Shown in pieces: positions 1-7,389 of a DNA stretch of 10,911 nucleotides. A program made the position numbers and the translations under genes. Each line of letters opens with the position of its first letter. Position 1 is the stretch's first letter. Source of the DNA: a bacterium (GTDB taxonomy: Bacteria; Verrucomicrobiota; Verrucomicrobiia; Chthoniobacterales; Terrimicrobiaceae); the NCBI GenBank assembly GCA_009920585.1, contig RFZT01000057.1:1-10911 (forward strand). The letters are read 5' to 3'. Under the pieces are notes generated by a model. The model searched no databases. It was given only the letters and a program-made list of their open reading frames with translations, and was not told the DNA's origin.

Positions 1-88
1 GTGGTGCTCGGCGTGGTGCTCGGCGTGGTGCTCGGCGTGGTGCTCGGCGTGGTGCTCGGCGTGGTGCTCGGCGTGGTGCTCGGCGTGG
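1..88. repeat. 12-bp perfect tandem repeat encoding Thr-Pro-Ser-Thr
   Basis: The unit gtggtgctcggc is repeated without a mismatch seven times from base 1 to 84, then four more matching bases. The array continues past the window edge for an unknown length. On the coding (minus) strand each unit reads ACG CCG AGC ACC, Thr-Pro-Ser-Thr, in the frame of the TPR protein, so copy number changes keep the frame. Perfect identity at synonymous positions indicates recent expansion by slippage. Confidence 0.95.
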
Positions 89-2261
89 GATTTAATCGAC
101 GCTCGAGGACTTCATCGGGGTCAGCTCCGAGGGCCTTGGCTTTTTCATAGCTGGCGCGGGCGAGATCGAGTGAGGGAGGGGTTTGGGCGATATACATGAC
201 GGCCAGATTGAAGTGGGCCTTGGCGTAGCTCGGATCTAGCGCGATGCTGCGCAGGAAGTAGTCTTCCGATTCTTTGAATTTCCCCGTTTTTCCAAGAACG
301 ATGGCCATGTAGTTGTGGGCGATGGCGTTTTTAGGATCCAGTGAAAGAATCTCGTTGAGGGTTTCAATCGCTTTGTCGAAATCTTTCAATTTCGAATAAA
401 CAATGGCGAGGTTGGTCAAAACCAAAAGATCTTTGGGTTTTTGGGCGCGAACCTTTTCAAGCCCGGCTTGGGCATCACGAATCTTACCGACTTGGATTTT
501 GGCGATCGCCAAATTGGCTACTACAAAAAGGTTGTCGGGGGCAGCTTGGAGGGCGCGGCGATAGATAATAACGGCATCGAAGTACCGTTTGTCCTTATAC
601 AATTCTGCGGCTAGGTCTGCCAGTTCACGTGCTTTGGGGTCGAGGGTTTCGACATCATCGCTTACCGAGGTTGATTGCGAAACGGATTCAGGGGTCGCCG
701 ATTTCTGGGATGGGTCAGTCTGTTTCACAACCACCATCGAGACGGATAAGGAATTCGAGTTAGGCGCGGATAAAAATACGGCCGGATCTTTAAATAACAG
801 CTTTTCCTCGTCACTCAGCGGGCTAAGGGGGGCTTTGACATCGGCAATGCGATCCAGGACCGACTCGGATTTCACTTCCAGCTCTAGGAGCTGTCTTTCC
901 AGATCGGTGGCGGCAGATTGGCGCTCGTTGACTTCCTTGAGTTGGCGCAAAACAATATTGCGGAGGAGTTCGTTTTCGTCTGTGAGGCGTTTTTGTTCCT
1001 CGTTCGGCTTGGGGTCGAGTTTCAGTCGATTGCTCTCCGCCGTAGCCTCGCTCAGGTTCGCAACCAGACCTTGGATTTTAGCATTACGCGCAGTCAACTC
1101 GGACTGGAGGGTTTCGACGTTCTTTTTCAGAGAGTCCATCTGGCTCGCCATTTCCAGCATCGCTTGTTGACTGTCGGTTTTGGATCCTTCGGCTAGGATT
1201 TTTTCTGCATTGTTCAACTTGGCCGCTAGAACTTTATTATCTGCTACAATTTTGGCCAATTGATCGAGCTTCGGTTTCTGCTCGGCCAATTGAGATTCCA
1301 AGGCCGACTTGTCGATTTGGAATTCTTTTTTCATCTGCGCCATTTGCTCGTTCAGGCGCTCGACCTCAGAGTCGTTATCCTTGATGCGTTTTGTCCGAGC
1401 GACAGCTTGGTCGCGCTCGCGGGCTAGCGATTTGCGGTCTGCCTCTGAATCCGACAGAGCGGCTTTGGAGCTCTGGACGTAGGTGGCCGCACTATCGAGT
1501 TTCGCAGCTATGCGGTCGTTTTCCTCCTGGAGGGCTTCTTTTTCGGATTCGAGTTGGGTGATGCGTGTGGAGAGTTGCTCGAAACGCTTCTCCGGAGCGG
1601 TCGCCATGGATTTGAACTTGTCGCGATCACGTGTGGCATTGGAAAGGGAGTCTTCGGCTTGAGCGAGCTTGGACTTGTATTCAACAAGCTCGGTCTTGGT
1701 TTTTTCGACTTCCATCTTCGCGTTCGCTAACTGTCCGTTGGATCGCTCGAGTTGATCTTGGAGTTGCCGCTCGAGACGATCCACCTCTTTGCGTGATGCC
1801 TTTAGCGCCCGTTGCATTTCGAGTAATGGGGAGGATGAGGCCTTGCTCGCCAAATCTGGTTGCGGGCGCTCATCCGATGGTCGCGTATTCACCAGCGGTT
1901 CCGGGATATCGATGTCAAATCCCTTGGAGGGGAGTTGAGCGATGACCGTTTCCGAAGCGGTCGGCGTATTGGCAATCACCAAGCGGAGGCGTTCGATGCT
2001 CTCACGGGCTTTTCTGAGTCTGTAAGCGACGACGTTTTCTTGCCAAGTGGGATCGGTCTTTTGAAGTTGCTCTAATGTTTTTAGGGCGGTCGTGTAGCGG
2101 TTCAGCGCATCACGATTCTGACTATCGCGTTCGCATTTCTCGCCAGCTTGAAATTCCTGATAAGCCTGCAAAAAGACATTGGATGCGTCCTCGGCGAGAA
2201 GATTTCCATTCAAGCAGAGAAGGCCGGCAGCGAGCAGGGATTGGAAACGGATTTTAGTCAA
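1..2261 (-). CDS. Secreted coiled-coil/TPR protein with TPST repeat tail (3' end outside window)
   Basis: The frame is open from a TTG at 2261 to the left window edge, at least 753 codons, and no stop is reached. No in-frame ATG lies just upstream, and the TTG is followed at once by a good Sec signal peptide (TKIRFQSLLAAGLLCL..., cleavage probably after NLLA near residue 23), which supports this start. Order of parts: signal peptide; short helical region (about 25-110); linker; long heptad-like, charged coiled coil (about 143-475; Glu/Lys/Gln/Leu rich); a Pro/Ser-containing linker; about five TPR-like helical hairpins (about 540-710, with the usual A..Y...G....A...F..A....P pattern); then a (Thr-Pro-Ser-Thr)n tail running off the window. 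TPRs bind other proteins, and the signal peptide puts the protein in the periplasm or envelope, so a scaffold or adaptor role is inferred. The partner is unknown. It is divergent from the MCE lipid-transport operon, but shared function is unproven. Confidence 0.85.
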   Translation of the reverse strand, partial: MTKIRFQSLLAAGLLCLNGNLLAEDASNVFLQAYQEFQAGEKCERDSQNRDALNRYTTALKTLEQLQKTDPTWQENVVAYRLRKARESIERLRLVIANTPTASETVIAQLPSKGFDIDIPEPLVNTRPSDERPQPDLASKASSSPLLEMQRALKASRKEVDRLERQLQDQLERSNGQLANAKMEVEKTKTELVEYKSKLAQAEDSLSNATRDRDKFKSMATAPEKRFEQLSTRITQLESEKEALQEENDRIAAKLDSAATYVQSSKAALSDSEADRKSLARERDQAVARTKRIKDNDSEVERLNEQMAQMKKEFQIDKSALESQLAEQKPKLDQLAKIVADNKVLAAKLNNAEKILAEGSKTDSQQAMLEMASQMDSLKKNVETLQSELTARNAKIQGLVANLSEATAESNRLKLDPKPNEEQKRLTDENELLRNIVLRQLKEVNERQSAATDLERQLLELEVKSESVLDRIADVKAPLSPLSDEEKLLFKDPAVFLSAPNSNSLSVSMVVVKQTDPSQKSATPESVSQSTSVSDDVETLDPKARELADLAAELYKDKRYFDAVIIYRRALQAAPDNLFVVANLAIAKIQVGKIRDAQAGLEKVRAQKPKDLLVLTNLAIVYSKLKDFDKAIETLNEILSLDPKNAIAHNYMAIVLGKTGKFKESEDYFLRSIALDPSYAKAHFNLAVMYIAQTPPSLDLARASYEKAKALGADPDEVLERRLNPTPSTTPSTTPSTTPSTTPSTTPSTTPST

Positions 2262-2396
2262 AGCGGTGAGTGATGCTGTATGATGGTACGACTGATTTCA
2301 ACTCGAATCCCGCAAGGCTTTAGGCAGGGGAGGGGAGCGGCTTTTAAGTTTGAAAATCCGCCTTGCTTTGAGGGGGCTTCAGTTGAAAATCGAAAA
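2262..2396. other. Divergent intergenic region between TPR gene and MCE operon
   Basis: The region must hold promoters for both directions if the MCE operon starts at 2397. No clear -35/-10 pair was found on either strand. A seven-base inverted repeat GCAAGGC/GCCTTGC (2312-2318 and 2360-2366) is present but could be chance. Confidence 0.4.
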
Positions 2397-2657
2397 ATGG
2401 TCGAAATAGAAGTATATGCCGATGGGGTTTGCTCGCCTGACAAGATGTTGGGCTTGGCTCTCGAGTTGGATGTGATCCCTGCGCTGCGCTATAAGGTCGA
2501 TACGGATCACGATATCATATACATGGAATTCGCAAGGGAGGTTCCGCGTCTCAGCACCTTTGAAGCTATTTTTTCGAAGCTGGAACTGGCTCTCAAGTTT
2601 GTGGGGCGATTGCCTGAGGAGATGAATTCCCGCAAAAAAACCCAGAGGATATTTTAA
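2397..2657 (+). CDS. Small unrecognised protein heading the MCE operon
   Basis: This is an 86-residue protein beginning MVEIEVYADG. The frame is open back to an ATG at 2280, but the extra 39 residues look non-conserved and low in structure, so the start at 2397 is preferred. Neither start has a convincing ribosome binding site. I do not recognise the family. The likely secondary structure is strand (VEIEVYA), helix (SPDKMLGLALELDV), a strand pair (ALRYKVDTDHDIIYMEF), then a long helix (STFEAIFSKLELALKFVGRL), a beta-alpha-beta-beta-alpha order reminiscent of ACT-like folds; that comparison is weak. It has no signal peptide or membrane segment, so it is predicted cytoplasmic. It ends 31 bases before the permease, so it is probably co-transcribed with the lipid transporter and could be a regulatory partner of the ATPase. 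That role is inference from position only. Confidence 0.65.
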   Translation: MVEIEVYADGVCSPDKMLGLALELDVIPALRYKVDTDHDIIYMEFAREVPRLSTFEAIFSKLELALKFVGRLPEEMNSRKKTQRIF

Positions 2658-2688
2658 GGCGGTTTTTTCCATTCCCGTCGCTTTCAGC

Positions 2689-3474
2689 ATGGTTCTCATC
2701 TCATACATCAAGTTGGTTTATTCCTACGTTCTCATCTTTTTGGGTGAAGTGGCTATGTTGGCCGGGGAGACCTTGCTTTCGATTGCGCGGGGGCGGATTC
2801 GGCCGCGACTTGTGATCTACCAAATCGCCGAGATCGGATACCGATCCCAGTTGGTCGTTGTAGTAACGGGAGCCTTCACTGGAGCCGTCTTCACGGCGCA
2901 AGCGTATTTTCAGTTTGCGAGTCTGAATATGGAAACGGCGGTTGGGTCCGTGGTCGCGGTGTCGATGTTTCGGGAGTTGGGGCCGGTGCTCGCGGGCGTG
3001 ATGGTCGCGGGTCGAGTCGGGGCTGCGATGAGTGCAGAAATAGGAACAATGAAGGTCACTCAGCAGATCGATGCTCTTCGTGCACTAGCGGTGAGTCCGG
3101 TGGACTACCTTGTTGTTCCAAGGTCCATAGCGATGTTCATTTCGATGCCCTTTCTGGTCGCGGAATCTGTGGGTTGCGGTATTCTCGCTAGTTACTATGT
3201 GGGCGTGAAAGTGCTCAACATTTCAGGGGTTTATTTTTTGGCGAACACGCAGAAATGGGTTGATTCAAGCGATATCGTGATGGCGCTGGTGAAGGGTTTC
3301 TTTTTTGCGGGGATTATTGTTTTTATAAGTTGTCGCGAGGGTCTCAACGCTAAGGGCGGCGCGGTGGGGGTCGGTCGCGCCACGACATACACTGTCGTGA
3401 ATTGCTCGCTGGCGATCCTGATAGTGAACTTTTTCCTGACTATGGCCCTCAACATCATCTTTCCCGCTGGATAA
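2689..3474 (+). CDS. mlaE: MlaE-family ABC transporter permease
   Basis: This is a 261-residue integral membrane protein, the usual length for MlaE/YrbE permeases (the E. coli protein is about 260). It carries the family-typical core VTGAFTGAVFTAQ (residues 60-72), then FRELGPVLAGVMVAGRVGAAMSAE near residues 94-117 and the cytoplasmic TQQIDAL (about 125-131), the region that contacts the ATPase. Five to six hydrophobic segments are visible. In known systems a permease dimer sits in the inner membrane, bound to MlaF on the inside and to a ring of MCE protein outside, and moves phospholipids. No Shine-Dalgarno is apparent before the ATG at 2689. The stop codon overlaps the start of the ATPase gene by one base (TAATG), indicating translational coupling. 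Confidence 0.93.
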   Translation: MVLISYIKLVYSYVLIFLGEVAMLAGETLLSIARGRIRPRLVIYQIAEIGYRSQLVVVVTGAFTGAVFTAQAYFQFASLNMETAVGSVVAVSMFRELGPVLAGVMVAGRVGAAMSAEIGTMKVTQQIDALRALAVSPVDYLVVPRSIAMFISMPFLVAESVGCGILASYYVGVKVLNISGVYFLANTQKWVDSSDIVMALVKGFFFAGIIVFISCREGLNAKGGAVGVGRATTYTVVNCSLAILIVNFFLTMALNIIFPAG

Positions 3475-4229
3475 TGACAAAGAAGCCACTCATTGAGGTT
3501 AAAAACCTCGTTCAAAAAATCGGCGACCAGGAAATCCTGCGCGGTCTCTCGCTGGACATCATCGAGGGCGAAACGCTCGTGCTCCTAGGTAAAAGTGGAG
3601 GCGGCAAGAGTGTCTTTCTTCGCCATCTCATCGGACTCATGCATCCCGTTTCAGGGAGCATTCTTTTTGAAGGCATGGATGTAACGCAGCTCAGCGAGCG
3701 TCAATTGGAGCCGGTCCGGCGACATATTGGCATGCTCTTTCAGGACGGTGCGCTTTTTGACTCGATGAATGTTTTTGATAATGTCGCCTTCCCTCTTCGG
3801 GAGAGGGGCGAAAAAAACCCTGCGATTGTCCGCGAGAAAGTCGCTCAAGCGCTCGCGATGGTGAATATGACCGGCCACGAGCATAAGATGCCGGTCAACC
3901 TCAGTGGAGGAATGCGCAAGCGTGTCGCGCTGGCCCGCGCGATCATTTCTCCTCCGGCGGTGATTTTGTATGACGAGCCCACGGCGGGCTTGGATCCGAT
4001 CGTCTCGGACAGCATCAACAAGCTCATCCGACATTTACAAAAAGAACTGCATGTGACATCCATCGTCGTGACTCACGATATGGTGAGCTGCTATCACATT
4101 GCGGACAGGGTGGCTCTCCTCAGCGAGGGCCGCATTTATTTTATCGGCACACCGGAGGAACTCCGCCAGACCACCGACCCAAACATCCGGGATTTTGTGG
4201 ATGGAAGATCAGGCGAAACCATTTATTGA
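3474..4229 (+). CDS. mlaF: MlaF-type ABC transporter ATP-binding protein
   Basis: This is a 251-residue cytoplasmic ATPase with every expected motif: Walker A GKSGGGKS (39-46), Q-loop Gln90 in LFQDGALFDSM, ABC signature LSGGM (143-147), Walker B VILYDE (163-168), D-loop GLDP (172-175) and switch His201 in VVTHD. The GALFDSMNVFDNVAFPL stretch after the Q-loop is typical of the MlaF/Ttg2A subfamily. It powers lipid movement through the MlaE permease. The frame is open to 3402, but the ATG at 3474 overlaps the mlaE stop by one base, which is the normal coupled arrangement, and family proteins start about eight residues before the first strand as here. Confidence 0.95.
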   Translation: MTKKPLIEVKNLVQKIGDQEILRGLSLDIIEGETLVLLGKSGGGKSVFLRHLIGLMHPVSGSILFEGMDVTQLSERQLEPVRRHIGMLFQDGALFDSMNVFDNVAFPLRERGEKNPAIVREKVAQALAMVNMTGHEHKMPVNLSGGMRKRVALARAIISPPAVILYDEPTAGLDPIVSDSINKLIRHLQKELHVTSIVVTHDMVSCYHIADRVALLSEGRIYFIGTPEELRQTTDPNIRDFVDGRSGETIY

Positions 4230-4239
4230 AGCACACCAA

Positions 4240-5127
4240 ATGACCAGAGAAGACTATTCCACGCAGGCCAAAGTAGGGGTATTTATATTGATCGGGCTTA
4301 TTACCGTGGGCCTGATGGTTGTGTATTTTGGCCGCATGGGCGAGGGCCTTAACAATTTTTACAATATCCGTGTGGAGTTCGCGAATGCCAACGGGCTGCT
4401 TCGCGGATCCGAGGTTCTGCTCGCCGGAGCCAAGGTTGGCCGCATGACGAGCGACCCGATCATTAAGCCCGATATGCGTGGCGTCTCTGTGGAACTCCGT
4501 ATTCTGGATCAGGTGAAAATTCCCGTTGGCAGTGACTTTACCATCGGAAGCTCCGGCCTTCTGGGTGACAAATTTATCCAGGTCAATCTTAAGAAGGGGC
4601 TCAATGAGCAAAAGATCATTGAGCCTGATGCTGTGGTCAAAGGGTCGGATGTGCCTGATGGCATTGAGGGGATGACCTCTGGAGCCGGCGATCTCATTGC
4701 GGAGTTACGGACGACGATCGGCAACGTGAATACGGCTGTCACCAAAATCAACGACTCCATCCTCTCCAAAGACGAGCTACAGAAAATCACGGATACGATC
4801 AAAAATCTGCAGACAACCTCGGAGAAAATTGCGGAGGCTTCATTGAAGGCTGACACGCTCATGTCCCAGGCGACGCTCACCGTAAAAAGCAGTCAAGGAG
4901 CGGTCGATTCTGCTAAAAAAGCCGCCGACGAGCTTCAAAAGACGCTCACAAGCGTTCGTTCGCTTGTTGATCAGGTCAGCAAAGGCAAGGGAGTACTCGG
5001 CATGCTCATTAGCAATCCGGAAACAGCCGAGAACGTTCGAGCGCTCATCTTCAATCTCCGTCAGCACGGCATCCTCTGGTATAAGGATTCCAAGAATACC
5101 AAGGCGGGAGATGCGCCAGCGGAGTAG
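4240..5127 (+). CDS. mlaD: MCE-domain (MlaD-like) membrane-anchored lipid transport protein
   Basis: This is a 295-residue protein. A short cytoplasmic N-terminus is followed by one transmembrane helix (about 12-30, KVGVFILIGLITVGLMVVYF). The MCE domain (about 36-125) includes FANANGLLRGSEVLLAGAKVG, with a glycine-rich IGSSGLLGDKFIQV near its end. A long helical, heptad-like segment (about 150-260) follows. MCE proteins form hexameric rings that bind lipid in the periplasm; the extended helices suggest a longer tunnel than the short E. coli MlaD (about 183 residues). The start at 4240 lies 10 bases after the ATPase stop with GAAG upstream. An alternative in-frame ATG at 4201 would overlap the ATPase gene by 29 bases and adds 13 residues. 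The C-terminal stretch FNLRQHGILWYKD is one I associate with MCE proteins outside the Proteobacteria, from memory. Confidence 0.92.
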   Translation: MTREDYSTQAKVGVFILIGLITVGLMVVYFGRMGEGLNNFYNIRVEFANANGLLRGSEVLLAGAKVGRMTSDPIIKPDMRGVSVELRILDQVKIPVGSDFTIGSSGLLGDKFIQVNLKKGLNEQKIIEPDAVVKGSDVPDGIEGMTSGAGDLIAELRTTIGNVNTAVTKINDSILSKDELQKITDTIKNLQTTSEKIAEASLKADTLMSQATLTVKSSQGAVDSAKKAADELQKTLTSVRSLVDQVSKGKGVLGMLISNPETAENVRALIFNLRQHGILWYKDSKNTKAGDAPAE

Positions 5128-5131
5128 TGTT

Positions 5132-6418
5132 TCAGTTTTCTATTGGAGCCTTCCGTTTTCCACAAGCCGCCAACATCAATATCAGGCTTCCCAGAGCGAA
5201 GGCTATCGGCAAGGCGAGTAATGTTTTCGCAAAGACGGCAGTCTCCGAAAGGTCTATTCCGGTAGCTCGTATCGACGAGGCTACGGCCACAAATCCGATG
5301 CCAGCAAAGGCGTAGCCGATATTGAGAGCTACCCCTCGAAAACTTAATACCGTTGCACGCAGCTTCGACTCAGTCCACTCGTTGAGATAGCTCGAGACAA
5401 AATACTGCATCATTGGCATAGAGAGTCCGATCGGTATCACCACCCAAAGCCCCCAGATCGGTGTGGCAAAGCAGAGGCCAACTAGGGGTGCAAAAACCAG
5501 AATCCCCAAGGTTGTAAAAATCATCGCGGGCTTCAAGTGCGAGATCATGCGCTGGGCGAGCACCGCAGCAAGAAATCCTAGCAGGGCATAAAGAGAACCT
5601 AGAAAACCATTCACGAATTCCGGAAGACCAATGAGGCGATAGTAATTGCTAGCGAAGGTCAGGAATAGGCGCACGAGAGAGTCAAATAAAACGGCACAGA
5701 GCATAAGCCATCGGACTCGTGGAGAGGAAAAGACGAAGCGCGCCCCGCCAAGAATGTTTTCCAGTGCTTCGCGGACTTGATGCTGTGTGCGGGGTTGCTG
5801 GTTGGTTGGGGGTTCTCGCATGGCTAGCGCGCAAAGGAACGCGGGCACGGATGTTGCTAGGGTCAAATAAACCGGCCAGCGTATGGTGATCCCTGCTCCG
5901 ATATGCCAACCGCAGAGGCCAGCTACCGCTTCCACAAAATGCCGGTCAAAAGCGAGTGCCCCAGTAATCATAACGATGAAAAAAGCTCCGGAGGACCAGC
6001 GCATGAGATTCACTAAGACGCATCTCCATCTCTCGTCGCGACCCTCTTTTGGAAGGGAGTCGTAGGCTAGCGCCTCATCGGCTCCGCTGGCGCAGGCCTC
6101 CGCCGTTCCGCTTATAATACGGTTTAAGATAAGGAGAGGAAATAGCCATGGCCCGATCGGAGCGAAGGCAAAGAGCGCCATCTCTGCAACCATGAGGAGC
6201 CCTGCCAGCGACACCATCCAACGCCGTCCAATCACATCCGCCAAGGCGCCGGAGGGAATCTCCACCAGCAGGATGGTGGCTGCCCATATCACATTAAGTG
6301 TTGCGTATTGTTCCAGACTCAACCCCAGATCCAAAAAAAGAACCCCCAAGACCGGATAGTAAAACCTCGCGTTGAAGAACACGCGAAAGGCTATGAAAAG
6401 GGGGATGTTCCGGCTCAC
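5132..6418 (-). CDS. Major facilitator superfamily (MFS) transporter
   Basis: This is a 428-residue, strongly hydrophobic protein with roughly twelve membrane segments and the MFS motif A between helices 2 and 3, here GALADVIGRR (57-66). The charged central loop near residues 205-225 (REPPTNQQPRTQHQVREA) separates the two halves. The start is GTG at 6418, and it overlaps the stop of the upstream YhbY gene by four bases (GTGA), so the pair is translationally coupled. The substrate cannot be told from sequence; the protein resembles unassigned MFS proteins rather than a named drug or sugar exporter. Its stop codon is four bases from the stop of the convergent MCE gene. Confidence 0.88.
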   Translation of the reverse strand: MSRNIPLFIAFRVFFNARFYYPVLGVLFLDLGLSLEQYATLNVIWAATILLVEIPSGALADVIGRRWMVSLAGLLMVAEMALFAFAPIGPWLFPLLILNRIISGTAEACASGADEALAYDSLPKEGRDERWRCVLVNLMRWSSGAFFIVMITGALAFDRHFVEAVAGLCGWHIGAGITIRWPVYLTLATSVPAFLCALAMREPPTNQQPRTQHQVREALENILGGARFVFSSPRVRWLMLCAVLFDSLVRLFLTFASNYYRLIGLPEFVNGFLGSLYALLGFLAAVLAQRMISHLKPAMIFTTLGILVFAPLVGLCFATPIWGLWVVIPIGLSMPMMQYFVSSYLNEWTESKLRATVLSFRGVALNIGYAFAGIGFVAVASSIRATGIDLSETAVFAKTLLALPIAFALGSLILMLAACGKRKAPIEN

Positions 6419-6690
6419 TCTTTCACGACTGAGCCGAGATGGTAAACAGCGGTGTGGCCGACCTGTTGGACGAGAGTGGATCCAGTCGTGGTGGCGAGTT
6501 CTTTGGAGAGGGTTTTGCGTTCTTCCTTATGACCTTCAAAGCGAATCTTGACCAACTGGTGGCGAGTGAGGAGCGAGTTGAACTCGGTGAGGAATTCGGG
6601 TGAGGCGCCGTTTTTTCCGAGCTTGATGAGCGGTTTGACAAGTTGGGCGCGGCTTTTGAGTTGGCGCATCGTTGGTTGAGTCTCAGGCAT
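6415..6690 (-). CDS. yhbY: YhbY-family (CRM domain) RNA-binding protein
   Basis: This is a 91-residue protein. The single CRM/YhbY domain covers nearly all of it: SRAQLVKPLIKLGKNG (about 13-28), a helix PEFLTEFNSLLTRHQLVKIRF, and a final TLVQQVGHTAVYHLG. The LGKNG segment occupies the place of the GxxG loop that contacts RNA; the canonical form is GKxGLT, so the ASP after NG is a variant. YhbY associates with pre-50S ribosomal particles in E. coli, and a ribosome assembly role is assumed here. The ATG at 6690 has GAGGAAAG and GAAG upstream. The next gene (MFS) begins within its stop codon. Alternative start: Met8. Confidence 0.85.
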   Translation of the reverse strand: MPETQPTMRQLKSRAQLVKPLIKLGKNGASPEFLTEFNSLLTRHQLVKIRFEGHKEERKTLSKELATTTGSTLVQQVGHTAVYHLGSVVKE

Positions 6691-6766
6691 ATCTTCAACT
6701 TTCCTCGATGAGGTCCTAGCGTGCGATGAAATTCGCGTATTTGGAATTTTGGGCTACGGTAGAACA

Positions 6767-7354
6767 ATGAACTCAACCGTGTTTATTTCGCTGCTTCTGG
6801 TGGGTGGGGGCGTTATTGCCCTCGTGGGTTGCAAGACGTCCCGTTCGGGGTATGAGTCGGCGCCTTATACCGTGGTTCAGAGCGACGGGGAATTTGAGCT
6901 TCGCGACTATCCCGATTTGACCACGGTCGAGACGTCCATGTCGGAAAAGGGGAGTGATGAGAATACCGGTTTCCGCAAACTCTTCGGCTACATCACCGGC
7001 AAAAATGAGGCGAAGAAAAAAATCGCCATGACGACGCCCGTCTTCATTTCGGAAGGCAAGAGCACGATGTCCTTCATCATGCCATCCGACTCCTCATCCA
7101 AGGAAGTGCCTATGCCTCTCGATACCACGCTCTCCATCAAAAAAATCCCCGCTGGTCGCTTTGCTGTGGTGCGATTTAGTGGAGGTCGCTCGGACGCCAA
7201 GGAGTCGCAAAAACTCGCTCTGCTGAAAAGCTGGATCGCCAATAAGAGTCTTGTTGCAGAAGGGAAGCCGGTTTGCGGGTACTTCGACCCGCCGTGGACG
7301 CTGCCTTTCCTTCGGCGCAATGAAGTGATGCTGCGTGTGGAGACGAAGCGCTGA
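6767..7354 (+). CDS. SOUL/heme-binding-family lipoprotein
   Basis: This is a 195-residue protein. The N-terminal hydrophobic segment ends in a lipobox LVGC (19-22), so it is predicted to be lipidated at Cys22; the +2 residue is Lys, not Asp, which in Proteobacteria would favour the outer membrane. The SOUL domain follows (about 34-190), with the conserved opening pattern YTVVQSDGEFELRDYP, the family hallmark KIAMTTPV (85-92), and ending GYFDPPWTLPFLRRNEVMLRV. Some SOUL proteins bind heme, but many bacterial members have no shown ligand and there is no certain heme ligand visible. The frame runs back to a TTG at 6749, but the ATG at 6767 gives the proper signal peptide. It is divergent from yhbY and appears to stand alone. 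Confidence 0.9.
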   Translation: MNSTVFISLLLVGGGVIALVGCKTSRSGYESAPYTVVQSDGEFELRDYPDLTTVETSMSEKGSDENTGFRKLFGYITGKNEAKKKIAMTTPVFISEGKSTMSFIMPSDSSSKEVPMPLDTTLSIKKIPAGRFAVVRFSGGRSDAKESQKLALLKSWIANKSLVAEGKPVCGYFDPPWTLPFLRRNEVMLRVETKR

Positions 7355-7389
7355 TTGCGTTGCCGTGTCTTTGAAGGGGGAGCTGTTTT

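Noticed and set aside
1..88. Possible CRISPR-like array because of regular repeats
   Set aside because: Units are 12 bases with no spacers, and they read in frame as TPST within a coding region.
589..1170. Plus-strand open frame of 193 codons
   Set aside because: It is serine/arginine-rich antisense of the coiled-coil part of the TPR protein and has no recognisable domain.
2312..2366. Inverted repeat GCAAGGC/GCCTTGC in the divergent intergenic region
   Set aside because: Seven-base arms separated by about 40 bases are expected by chance at this scale.
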